Assembly (NCBI GenBank): GCA_022376515.1 | Contig: WTXI01000001.1 | Location: forward strand, 558,001 to 622,000 | Direction of reading: 5' to 3' | DNA length: 64,000 bases | Source of the DNA: Lactifluus volemus | Lineage: Eukaryota > Basidiomycota > Agaricomycetes > Russulales > Russulaceae | Shown here: positions 35,439 to 44,862 of the stretch, in pieces | How the letters are laid out: the number at the start of each line of letters is the position of its first letter | Numbering within the stretch: the stretch's first letter is position 1 | Notes under the pieces: generated by a model | The model's database searches: none | The model's input: only the letters and a program-made list of their open reading frames with translations | Told to the model about the DNA's origin: nothing | Program-made: the position numbers and the translations under genes

Positions 35439-36728
35439 ATGACACTTTCATCTCGCACTGCAGCCCTCGCTGCGCGGGCAACTCGCCTGTATTCCATGCA
35501 TACCATTTCTAGATCTATGTCCTCAAATACGCCTCTCATCGTTACCCCAAAAGCTCTGCATGGCTTTTTAGCGTCTGGACCTGCTAATGTAAACATACTA
35601 GACGCGAGCTGGTTCATGCCAAACTCTCCACGGAATGCCTCCAAGGAATTTATAGAAAGGCGCATTCCAGGTGCACGCTATCTTGACCTCGATGAAGTTG
35701 CCGCCCCCAACGAGCTTGGACTTAAACACATGATGCCAAGCGCACAAGTTTTTAGCGATGCTCTTGGTGTGCCAATTTGAGAGACGACTGTACAACCATA
35801 AAGCTGACGACCTCTTAGAAAAGTTTGGAATCACACCATCATCCCATGTCGTCTTGTATGAACCACGCTTCGTTTAAATACCGTATTTAATACAGAATTG
35901 ATTAGGTATGACTCTCAGGGCATCTTCTCGGCCCCACGAGCATTGTTTATGTTCAAATCTTTCGGCCACGAGAAGTCGAGTGTACTTGATGGCGGTCTCC
36001 CCAGGTGGGAAATGGAAGGGCTTCCTACGAGGCGGGTCCTGCAACAGAAAGCATCACCAGGAGCAATTACCCAGCCCCCACTTTGGTATCGGAAAATCTT
36101 AGGAGTAAGTTTCCCAGGGCTATCTTGTATTGTCTATGCTGTGCGGCTGAGCTTTACACAAGGTTATGAGCAGATGGTGAATAATGCTACGATGGAGATT
36201 TTAGACCCTGTTACGGAGATAGTTCTCGATGCTCGTTCCCGTGGGAGGCAAGTGCCACGTCGCCTCTCTTCAAGTCGAGATCTGATCTCATATGTAGATT
36301 CATGGGCTCAGACCCTGAACCCCGACCAGGACTCTCATCGGGACACATACCACATTCATTCTCTCTTCCATTCAATACATTCTTAGAGACAAATCAAATC
36401 CCCAACACCGATAAAACCTTCACAACATTCCTTCCTGCGGATGAGCTCCATCGGAAGCTAGTCGATGCCGTCGGCACTGATTACGCCCAACTCATTCTCG
36501 AAGGGAAGCGCGGGGTGACGACTACTTGCGGCAGCGGCATGACTGCCGGCGTTCTTTGGCTAGGATTGAAACTGATTAGTGAGTCAGCCGCGGTGTCATT
36601 GTACGACGAGGTACGTTTATTTTTGGGAATTGAGATCGGTTCAACGCCCAGTTAATATTCGCTTACAGTCTTGGACTGGTTACGCTTCACGCTCGCAGAG
36701 TAAAATCGAGCAAAGCATGCCGCCTTGA
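35439..36728 (+). CDS. TUM1: Mercaptopyruvate/thiosulfate sulfurtransferase with two rhodanese domains
   Basis: Starts at ATG 35439 with a basic, Arg/Ser-rich leader (MTLSSRTAALAARATRLYSM) that looks like a mitochondrial presequence. An inner ATG (MSSNTP) could give a cytosolic form. The N-terminal inactive rhodanese domain shows NILDASWFMPNSPRNASKEF, RRIPGARYLDLDEV and VVLYDSQGIFSAPRALFMF. The catalytic domain shows EIVLDARSRGR, GLSSGHIPHSFSLPFNTFL and the active loop TTCGSGMTAGVLWLGL, whose CGSG form is that of 3-mercaptopyruvate sulfurtransferases. The end is DESWTGYASRSQSKIEQSMP at 36728. In yeast and animals this enzyme passes sulfur to the Uba4/MOCS3 thiolation pathway and makes persulfide. 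Confidence 0.92.
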
Positions 36729-36845
36729 TTGTTCATCGAATACAGGCACTTGTCAGGGACATTTAGTCATTAACCGAGTGTTAGGCGTTTGTATCTAATT
36801 TTAGACGCTTCATTTATCACGGGGTTTCCCTTGATCCACATGCCC

Positions 36846-37584
36846 CTAATTACCCTTCATTACAAACTTGATGAAACTACCCACAACCAGAACGATCAAA
36901 CCGATTGCCATACAATAATGCCAGTGAGTGGGGTCTAGTAAAAGTACAAATGCATACAGATTAATGACTAGGGCGTAAGGCGATGCCAATAACATAATAT
37001 ACACATAACAACACGATTACAATAACAAGCCCTCAGCCCGTACTTCTACTTGGTACAAGGGTTTTTAACTCTGCGAGGACGGGAAGGAATGGTGGTTTTT
37101 GAGGTTGCACTGACTTGCCAGTGAGACAAGCTGGTTGACCTATGTACTTGACCTCGACCCGATGTCGTTTTGCCTTTCGGAGAAGTGTCAACTGCCACCT
37201 GACAAGACGGGAAACGAGGCTATGAGCGGAAAGTCAAGCGTTACCAACACGTGTTCGACGCACCCTTCACTCCAAAAGGCATTGTAGCCCTTTCTTTGTA
37301 CCTCCTCAATAAATGTTGTTGTGCGAACACCAACGAATTCTCCAAATCATGATCTTTTCGCACATCAAATACATAAGTGCGGACGACCCGCGTCTCGTGA
37401 ACATATATGATGTCGAGATCTGCGATACGTTAATAAGAAGCGTTCAGAAGGCGGAAGTAGGGGCACGCGCACCATCCTCTTCGTCAAAAAGGGCAACGGG
37501 CTCGACAGCTTTACTGTCGACCACCTCCCAAGGCTTCTCTTGTTTTTTCACCACAAAAACGGAAAGTACACCGGCCAAGCCCAT
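36846..37584 (-). CDS. Unrecognised multi-exon protein with C-terminal membrane helix
   Basis: Pieced together by eye from four exons. Exon 1 (from ATG 37584) encodes MGLAGVLSVFVVKKQEKPWE and VVDSKAVEPVALFDEED up to a GTGCGC donor. Exon 2 begins after ATCGCAG and encodes DLDIIYVHETRVVRTYVFDV and RKDHDLENSLVFAQQHLLRR. Exon 3 encodes WQLTLLRKAKRHRVEVKYIG then QPQKPPFLPVLAELKTL. The last exon, after TTTTACTAG at 36935, encodes PTHWHYCMAIGLIVLVVGSF then IKFVMKGN and stop at 36846. All joins keep frame and use ordinary fungal splice signals. The single hydrophobic helix near the C-terminus suggests a tail-anchored or type II membrane protein of about 155 residues. I do not recognise the family. 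Confidence 0.6.
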
Positions 37585-37789
37585 GGTATAGAGAGACACG
37601 GTGGGTGATAGGGATGAAATGGGTTACTGGTTTTTGCCTGCAGGCAGCGCTCTATTATAAAGACCGTCCACGTTTAGGCGCCCGAATGACATCGCCTCGA
37701 GACCGTAGTCACACGGAATTGTTATCTACGTTTGATTTGTCAACGAGGTAAGATCCCTAGATCCAGTTACAGTAAGTATCGGGGCGCAG

Positions 37790-37844
37790 CGGGGCGGGAT
37801 CAACGGGGCGGGATCAGACAACAGTCATCATAACAGTCATCATA
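37790..37844. repeat. Two adjacent short direct repeats
   Basis: CGGGGCGGGATCA occurs at 37790-37802 and again at 37804-37816. It is followed at once by ACAGTCATCATA repeated exactly at 37821-37832 and 37833-37844. Confidence 0.85.
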
Positions 37845-37899
37845 TGCCGTCCCGAGCCGAACACAATGGCATCAACTCTCACCTGACAACGATCAGCGT

Positions 37900-38232
37900 G
37901 ACAATTACAACTCTCGATACACTGGTAGTGCATGTTATGTACCATCCGAGTCGGAGTGAGACCTCACCTGATACGATATTTTCAAGAACATGGCCGCCGA
38001 TCTGACGGACTAGACATATGTATCAAGGGAGAACGTCATGCGCGCAGCGCGCAGTGAATAGAGTAATAACTTACTGCCCAAAGTTGAAGGTTTTCCTTTC
38101 TGATAGCGAGATAAGCTTCTTGGCGCTAAATACTATCCGCCTCGGCTCCCGGAGGGAACCCAACTCCGGGTCCGAATCAGGCCCTATCTCATCCATCTCA
38201 CTGAAACTGCGGGCCACATGCTGGCTTGGCAT
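37900..38232 (-). pseudogene. Possible gene or gene remnant, unknown function
   Basis: ATG at 38232 opens a frame with protein character: MPSQHVARSFSEMDEIGPDS, then DPELGSLREPRRIVFSAKKL and ISLSERKTFNFG, reaching a good GTAAGT donor near 38073. A second frame downstream, RQIGGHVLENIVSGEVSLRL followed by GWYITCTTSV, also looks coding. The obvious splice between them leaves the wrong phase, so either the model is incomplete or the gene is broken. No family recognised. Confidence 0.3.
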
Positions 38233-38290
38233 CGAGGCCGGGCAGTGCTAATGTGCATAGAAGTGTGTGAGGGTTACATCATCCTGTTAA

Positions 38291-38313
38291 TCACGGAAGT
38301 GACTCTTCCGTGA
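38291..38313. repeat. Perfect palindrome, 9-bp arms
   Basis: TCACGGAAG at 38291-38299 is followed by a 5-base loop and its exact reverse complement CTTCCGTGA at 38305-38313. It can form a short stem-loop or be a dyad protein-binding site. It lies in the gene-poor stretch between an unknown protein gene and the copper genes. Confidence 0.7.
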
Positions 38314-39657
38314 CGGAACTCGCATGGAACTTCTCTTGGACCTAGTCCAGACCTTACGATGCCTGGACTTCCTAGTAAGGACAATCAGGTTCGTGGTAGT
38401 GTACGCCACCGGCGCCGCTGAATCCTGAATGCCCGGGATGCCCGTGGTACTAACGCAGTTATTCGGTGCGTGGCTTTCTGTGCTCCAATTACAGTACAAC
38501 CAATCGTAGGCCCGGGAGCGAAGACGGATTCATTCAGTCCCGCCCTTCCGCAAGCGAGTCGCGCCTTCTTCTCCTGCAGCATTGTTGCGGGAAACAATAT
38601 CGTGTTAGCATTGTAGCCCATTGACTCCCTTCTCTGTGTTCACAGGACTGCATCAAAAAACTGGGTGGTATCTGCCTACCCATTCTGCAAAATCCCTTGC
38701 CGTTCCTTCGTTAGCTGTCCCTTCCACCTATTGTCAGAGAACTGCAGCGACACTGCAGCACATGCACCCCAGGGCCTGTCCCGCAAAGATTCATGTGCAC
38801 TCATTGCCACTCAAGCAGCAGAAGCGCAGCTTCAGCATCAGTAAATTGTGCAAAAATGTTATATAGAACGCCTGTAAAATCACTGCTTCTTCAGTTGTCT
38901 TTTTGGTTTTTAAATCTACAGCGGGAAAGTAACTTTTAGGGTGGTTACTTTTGTCCTTTTTTGGCGCCTCGAGCTCGCCCAAAATAGTTTAGTGCAGTAT
39001 TCCTCATGACTACTAAGCGCCGGCAAACCTCTAACCACAGCTTTCCAGTGTATATCTAGCCATCAGGCTTCGGGTTTATCATCTTAGCTCACTCAGTTCT
39101 CTCGCGACCATCTTTTGCTGCCAAGGGTGGTAGTGAAGCGCTGGCCAGGTTACAGTGTCAATACGTACAGGCATGCATGCATGAGGCCGATAGCCGCATG
39201 ACTGCCGATGCCGAGGATGAGGATGAGTGAGTGAACAATCCTCCAGAGGACTTCTCCGAGGGACTTTAGGCCCATCGTTCACAGACTAAAGAAAAGCAAA
39301 TCGGGAAAATGATTATCCTTACTGTACCCCATTATGTCGAGTCTCTCAGTTCGGGCGCATCTTTCTATTTAATTGTACATGTCACGCCTCGAGCTATAAT
39401 GCATAATTTCTTTCTGTCACTGAATTCCACATGGCCCACTTTGGTAATCATTATTGGGTTTGAAAGAGCATAAAAAATTTTATAGTCCAAGGGGAAATTA
39501 TTTTTTAATTGTTTGGGTCCTGCCCGTGTTGACCGATGCGATCGAGGTTTTCCCATACCCCCTGTGAAAAAACTTTTTCACCTCCATTCCTTCTAGGTAT
39601 ATGAAGTACTACTGGTCGATGAGTGAACCGCACCAAACTTGAAATCTGAAGACCGAC

Positions 39658-40414
39658 ATGCGTTTCTTTGCATTTGCACTGCTCATTAGCTCCATTACTG
39701 TGGTCAACGCCCACTTCCAGTTGGCGTTCCCAACCCCGAGGGGTGTATTTGTTGACGACGCCGAAGTCAACTTTTGCGGTAATGTCAATTGTTCTATGAC
39801 TTCTTGTTTTAATATCGCGGTGCAGACAACTATGTGAATGCTGTGGATAACAGGACCTCGTTCCCGCTCAGCGGGGGTGTCGTCACACTGAATTCGGAAC
39901 ATCCTAAATGGACTCGTACGTCAAAGCACTCCACTCGACCCGTTATTACCAGCTTACTCATTGCTTTTGTAATGTAGTCGGAATCTTAATCTCGACTGTG
40001 CAGGATCCGACATCTTTCGACAACTTCACCACTACGTCGGGACAGCAACAGCTTGCGCGAAACTTTGCCACTGGCTCTGGAGAAGGCGGGTTTTGTATCC
40101 CTCTTCCTCTGAACAATACTGGAATTAGCGGCGTCCAAAATGGTGCTAATGTCACGATCCAGTTGATGTTCAATGGAGGTGACGGCAACCTCTTTCAGGT
40201 ATCCACTTTCCAGTCGCACACTCTGTACACTATCTGATTGAACACTCCGCTCCAGTGCGCAGACTTGACGCTGTCGAATAGCGCTACCATCCCGTCAAGT
40301 GTTTCGTGTTCCAATGCCACCAACGTGAAGTCGTCGAACAATGCAAATGAGGTCACCGCTTCGGGCTTCGCGGGATTGCTTGGCTTCATCGTAGCATTGC
40401 TAACCGCTGTCTGA
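39658..40414 (+). CDS. BIM1-like (X325, LPMO-related) secreted GPI-anchored copper-binding protein
   Basis: Starts [18 protein letters not shown], an 18-residue signal peptide. The mature protein begins with histidine, [18 protein letters not shown], as needed for the histidine-brace copper site. Then come [33 protein letters not shown] with the conserved second His region, [32 protein letters not shown] and [21 protein letters not shown] Ser/Asn-rich stretch and a C-terminal hydrophobic tail ([15 protein letters not shown]) mark a GPI-anchor signal. This is the X325/BIM1-like family. In Cryptococcus, Bim1 is a copper-scavenging surface protein that works with the transporter Ctr1; other members have unknown roles at the hyphal surface and no polysaccharide-oxidising activity. 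Introns at about 39780-39825, 39915-39980 and 40199-40255. A Ctr gene lies 1 kb away, tail to tail. Confidence 0.9.
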
Positions 40415-41375
40415 GTAGTATGGTATGCGATGATGGGTGACTTTGTAGACTAAAACGAAACGAGCTGAATGTCCTTACATGTCTGGGAAGTAAACTGTGA
40501 ATTGGAGGCCTCAAGCCATCGCACTTTATACGTTCAGAAATGTCCCATATAAACTGTGCGATTAGCAGAATGCTGCAGCCTCCACCTCTTCGCCGTGAAT
40601 AACGGGGGCACTGCCAGTGAGGGCCAAACACAGCAATAGATAGTCTGGAAGCCGACCTGAAACTCGGACTATCTCCGAGTTTCGAAAGCCCGTTTTCGTT
40701 GCGTGTTTCAGAGTTGTTCCTCGGATAATTTACATGAATTTCAGGGTCGTGTAGAATAACAACCTGGTCAAGAGAGAGCAGCACTTGGGACTCGGATGAC
40801 ATGGCAACATGATTGGATATACCACGTTTACAAAAAGATGTCTGTAACCACCACGCGCAGGCTCCGGTCAGTTCTTAGAGCTCCGTAGTCGTTAAGTTGC
40901 TTCGGGCTGATCCAACTCCAAGTCCGATAACTGGCTCGCTGAAATCATTTCAATCGCCGCGAATGAGCGAAGCCCACGAATCTTGAATCGAATTCTCCGA
41001 GGATAGAAGGCACGACTACGGTTGGATTATACAACTCAAGGGTGGCTATTAACAGTGTGAAGCCTGTGGTCGCCGCCACGCTTGCATTTTCCCTTGTTGA
41101 GTCGGTTTCGGCGAAGGCGTCTTGAGTTACGTTGAGCATCAGGTGACATATTCCGTCGAACAGTACTTGTATACAGCGTGAGCAACGAGCGTGGCTAGGA
41201 ATCATACTCGATAGAAGCTGCCGTCACTTTAGTTTACCATCTGAAGTAGGCCAAAAGAAAAGGGTAAAAAGGCCCTTACTCAGCGATACTATGTACAAAT
41301 AGGCGGTAGTGAACTACAGATGTGCAACGCCAAACCACCATTTCTCGAACCGATAATTCCATAGGAGGTAGTAGA
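40415..41375. other. Stretch between the two copper genes, with unassigned minus-strand frames
   Basis: 961 bp between convergent stop codons, longer than needed for two 3' UTRs. Two minus-strand frames stand out: MIPSHARCSRCIQVLFDGIC... (41205 to 40945, 86 residues) and MSSESQVLLSLDQVVILHDP... (40802 to 40386, 138 residues, overlapping the BIM1-like stop). Neither resembles a known family and neither has clear splice structure. They may be a small gene, an antisense RNA or chance frames. Confidence 0.3.
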
Positions 41376-41992
41376 CTACTGATGTGAAGTAGCGAGCCGG
41401 CCGAACAAGACTTCTCCAAGACCCAAGCCGATGATGATCGAGATAACGTATGCCGCTTGAAATGTCCTAAAGGCCATGGAACGCACCATAAGTCCAAATG
41501 AAGTGAGGTGATAAGAGAAACAGCAGCTTACATCACCGCTAACATGAGTGCATAGCTCAGCAATGCCTGCAGGGAGTACAAGGCACCCCTCGCAGCATCC
41601 TGGGAGAAGACAAAAGGTGGAATTGTACGAGTTATTCGTAAATTGAGAAACTCTTTCTTTGAAGTGGGGTTGTCAATCTGAACACCGTCGTCGGGGCGTG
41701 TCATAGCAAGAGCACTGGGCCAACGTTGGAGTCAAAACAATCAAAATCAAGTCATGACGCCATACCTTCTTCTCCAACGAGCGTCCATGACTCCACGCAC
41801 AGCATGAAGCAATCTCTCTGACATCGCCAAAATCAAAAGGGCGATACTCGCCCCCACAATAGCACCGTCGGAGGACGGGTGCCAAGTCTTGAAGAATAGG
41901 TAATCTCCACCAGTAAAGTGGAGGTATGGAGTCATCATAACAAGTTCAGAGCTTGAGGAGTTCGAACCATCTGTGGTGCCATTCATGTACAT
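41376..41992 (-). CDS. Ctr-family high-affinity copper transporter
   Basis: Three exons. Exon 1 (from 41992) encodes MYMNGTTDGSNSSSSELVMM and YLHFTGGDYLFFKTWHPSSD, then TM1 (GAIVGASIALLILAMSERLL). Exon 2 encodes a cytosolic loop (AMTRPDDGVQIDNPTSKKEF) and TM2 (LYSLQALLSYALMLAVM), carrying the MxxxM motif of Ctr proteins as M-L-A-V-M. Exon 3 encodes TM3 (FQAAYVISIIIGLGLGEVLF), with a GxGxG helix-packing motif, and the end GRLATSHQ at 41376. Ctr proteins are trimers that import Cu(I). The N-terminus has few Met motifs (only MYM and MM), so copper may be handed over by another protein, which fits the BIM1-like neighbour. Plasma membrane or vacuolar location cannot be told. No TTTGCTC-type copper element was seen upstream. 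Confidence 0.88.
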
Positions 41993-42797
41993 GGTGGGTG
42001 TCGGGGTGATGGGGGACGGTTCTCGCCCACTTCACAGCAATGATATCTCGGCAACCACCAGTGCTTACCTAATATTCATTAAATTTTGATAGGTTCAATC
42101 CACTTGTGACACGTGACTCGCCGACAAAATTCCTTTCGTTACCGCCCGATCAGTTTTGGGTCGTGACCTGTGACACTTATGACATTTTCACCAGAATGGG
42201 GTGATGCCGGCCGCATGACACATGACCAGCTTGTAGTAACCGCAGAATATTAGTAAGAACGAGGAGAACGTCGAGGGTCAAGCTTCGGAGGACTACGCTC
42301 GCACTTAGACCCCTTGAGGTAAACCTCAATAGAAAAATGATCCAGGTAAGCCCCAGAAAATGCAAATTTTCAGAATCAGGTTAAAGAGCGTCGAGGTAGC
42401 CAAGGGGAGCGACAGATATGAGCCGACAGCCGCTGCGACACGCTTGGTGAGAACTACGCTCCCGCGTGCGCTGGCATTATCGGGGAACGAGAGCTACCAG
42501 CCCGAACTACCAGAGTTAATTGAATCAAGAAAAACAAGACAACGGGCTTCTGAGTATACGTAAAACGTAGGCCGCGGGGGGGAGGACCCAGTGAGTCGAT
42601 GAGGGTATAAAGTTGGGGGGTGGAAGTTGGGGGTGGCCCGGGTGAGTAAAGGTGAGGCAATTTCTGACCAATGCAATAAATGCCTCAGGGGCTTAGTAAC
42701 GTCACGTGCGCTTATGCAATCAATGATATATGAAATGTTGATCATCTGTCTTCGCCAGTGTCCTTAGCCACTGCCAGTCTATGCTATTCTGCCTCAA
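41993..42797. promoter_or_regulatory. Long divergent promoter region, Ctr transporter / rhodanese
   Basis: 805 bp between divergent starts, long for this window. A TATAAA lies at 42606-42611 about 190 bp before the rhodanese start, and CCAAT occurs near 42668. No gene seen. Confidence 0.45.
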
Positions 42798-43427
42798 ATG
42801 CTACGTGCCAGCTTCAAATCCTCCATTTCTATAACCGCAGTCCAATCCCGCGTCAATAATCAACTTAGATATGCCCGGCCACATGCAGTACCTGGAATCC
42901 GGTTCAACTCGTCATTAACCCAGGAACAACGAAGTGCCAACAACAAACTGAAAAAGGCATTGCAAAAGGATTGGTCTGCATCAATCCTCACATATGAGGC
43001 AGTCAAACAGAAGTCGCAGCAGCCAAGTGAGGTGTGTGTTCTCGCCATAATTACTCAACTGGCTCCTAGATTGCGATTCAGGATGCGTATCTGATTGATG
43101 TACGCGAACCCGACGAGGTTTTGCAAGGCATGATTCCTTCTGCAGTCAATCTCCCACTCTCCGGTCTCCCTGAAGCGTTGCATATGGATGGGGAAATGTT
43201 CAAGGAAAAACATGGCTTCCGAAAACCGGCTTATGATCAAGAGATTGTGTTCTACTGTCGCAGTGGCATGCGCAGTTCCACCGCAAGTGATGTTGCGCGG
43301 AGGAACGGGTATACTAAGTATGTGTAATCCTCACACCGAGCCGACTTTCGTGTTAACATATCGTTGTCTTAGTATTTTCAATTATAAAGGGTCCTGGTTA
43401 GACTGGACAGCGAGGGAGGGAAGGTGA
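42798..43427 (+). CDS. Single-domain mitochondrial rhodanese-like sulfurtransferase
   Basis: Starts MLRASFKSSISITAVQSRVN, with further Arg and no acids up to GIRFNSS, a good mitochondrial presequence. The mature part has one rhodanese fold: ILTYEAVKQK, AYLIDVREPDEVLQGMIPSA, VNLPLSGLPEAL, and the active loop IVFYCRSGMRSSTASDVAR with the catalytic cysteine in YCRSG. It ends NIFNYKGSWLDWTAREGR at 43427. Two introns: one before AYLIDVREP (acceptor TTGCGATTCAG near 43082) and one after GYTN (GTATGT to GTCTTAG). Family members are small persulfide carriers in mitochondria. This is the second rhodanese gene in the window and lies 375 bp before frataxin. Confidence 0.9.
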
Positions 43428-43801
43428 ATCGATGTTGTGGTATTCCGGTTTCGTTCTTGCTGCCAACGTCGCCACTGTTGGATTGCGTGGCCCGCGGCTT
43501 TGCGAGCATAATACATATACGTGGTGCCATTAGCACCCAAGTTGGATGAAGCCGAAGGTCCTGGCACCGCGGAGTATCTGCAGGGATACGCCCGTGCATG
43601 GCCAAATTCTCATTGGGGTTGTTACGATGTATTTATCAAGTCACCTCCGACCTCACTTAGTCGGGGGTTATTATCGCGTACTTCTAGTTTGACGCCGCAC
43701 CGGTTAAACAACATTGAACCAGACATGTACAGGAGATCGGAGGTGGAGGCGCCAACAGCCAATGGAGGCGCTCACATGGTCACTCGCATTGCTACTTCAT
43801 C
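43428..43801. other. Intergenic, rhodanese to frataxin
   Basis: 374 bp. Frames on both strands exist (for example minus-strand YMYYARKAAGHAIQQWRRWQ near 43460-43530) but lack a start and overlap the rhodanese end. It probably holds the 3' UTR and the frataxin promoter. Confidence 0.4.
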
Positions 43802-44511
43802 ATGTTCTCGAAATCCTCTTCACGGTTAATACTGTCCTGCTCAAAACCTCGAATTGCTACCGGATGTCTGCACCGTATAGCTCTTCGGACTACTGGCCAC
43901 CGCACCGTACGGACACGCCTCCTCACCACTCCGGCTCCTCAAATCGTACAGAGGTTTGGTGTTCTCAATTTCCTCGGGTTTATACACTCGAGATGACTCT
44001 TATATCACGCGCTTCTTTTATCCCTGACAAACAGTTCCCTCCAACAATCCACGTACGACAAGCTTGCCGACACCGCCATGGAGGGATTACTCGATGATCT
44101 GCAGAATATACTTGATTCGCATGGGGATCCATCGCTGGAGGTCGAATATCATGTACGCCAATTTCCCACTGCACTTTACGCCTACGTTCTCATTGTGCCT
44201 GCCCCACCATATGTAGAGTGGGTCCTCACTCTCGATCTAGGTCAGCGTGGCACGTATGTGATCAACAAGCAACCACCCAACAAGCAAATCTGGCTTTCCT
44301 CCCCTGTTAGGTACGCTCGGTTCACTTGTATTCTTTTGCAGCCTCATATTGATGAATGCGTAGCGGGCCCAAGAGATTCAACTTTGACGTGGGGACGCGA
44401 CAGTGGGTCGACTCTCGGAGCGGACAATCACTTCATACGTTGCTCAACGAGGAGCTGAACGCGTCACTAGGCGTAGACTGTATCATTGACATGAAAACAA
44501 GAGATTCGTAG
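43802..44511 (+). CDS. YFH1: Frataxin, mitochondrial iron-sulfur cluster assembly factor
   Basis: Start ATG 43802: MFSKSSSRLILSCSKPRIAT, Arg-rich and without acids for about 45 residues (IALRTTGHRTVRTRLLTT), a mitochondrial presequence. Exon 2 opens with SSLQQSTYDKLADTAMEGLL then DDLQNILDSHGDPSLEVEYH, the acidic helix that contacts iron and the assembly complex. Exon 3 carries the beta sheet VLTLDLGQRGTYVINKQPPN then KQIWLSSP, the most conserved frataxin block. The last exon has GPKRFNFD and SGQSLHTLLNEELNASLGVD. Frataxin speeds sulfur transfer on Nfs1-Isd11-Isu. The acceptor before VLTLDL (near 44215) is either TAG or TAGAG; frame favours the second. An extra tail of about ten residues follows LGVD. 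Confidence 0.93.
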
Positions 44512-44862
44512 GACTCGGATTTATGCCTGTTCGTATGGCAAGTGTCCAAAAGCATAGCCTCCATCCAATCTTCATGTAGCGTCACCGATGCCAAGCGACG
44601 TTGCCCATGTGCCGGAGGGAGGACCAGACCATATACTTGTTACCATAATTCTAATCATACTGCGCAGTGCTACGAAGGGGAATGTGCGGGAATACAGGGC
44701 AATAAAATATGCGTGGCGTATCATGCAATGCAACTATGAGAAAATCTGTTACAAGTCCTTCGAGGCGGTGAGATCACGCCTTCGTTCCAGAAAGATCGAC
44801 CTTAAGAACCTGAAGGCGATGGTGGCGATGAGTAACATTAAAGTTACCAAGAAAAACCGCCC

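Larger units (their letters stand above)
37585..39657. other. Gene-poor accessory stretch with repeats and weak gene fragments
   Basis: About 2 kb with no gene I can close. It holds short tandem repeats (37790-37844), a perfect 9-bp-arm palindrome (38291-38313) and two protein-like minus-strand frames (see next entries). Sequence from 38650 to 39640 is AT-richer and shows nothing convincing on either strand. Confidence 0.5.

Noticed and set aside
39060..39232. Open plus-strand frame ending LARLQCQYVQACMHEADSRM and an acidic tail
   Set aside because: It has protein-like composition but no start codon and no acceptor or donor linking it to other exons. The opposite strand is also open, so chance is likely.
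41993..42797. Copper-responsive promoter elements (TTTGCTC or ACE1-type) upstream of the Ctr gene
   Set aside because: I looked for them on both strands and found no clear match, so none is reported.
43378..43605. Minus-strand frame with YMYYARKAAGHAIQQWRRWQ
   Set aside because: It overlaps the last exon of the rhodanese, has no ATG in the best frame and no recognisable family.
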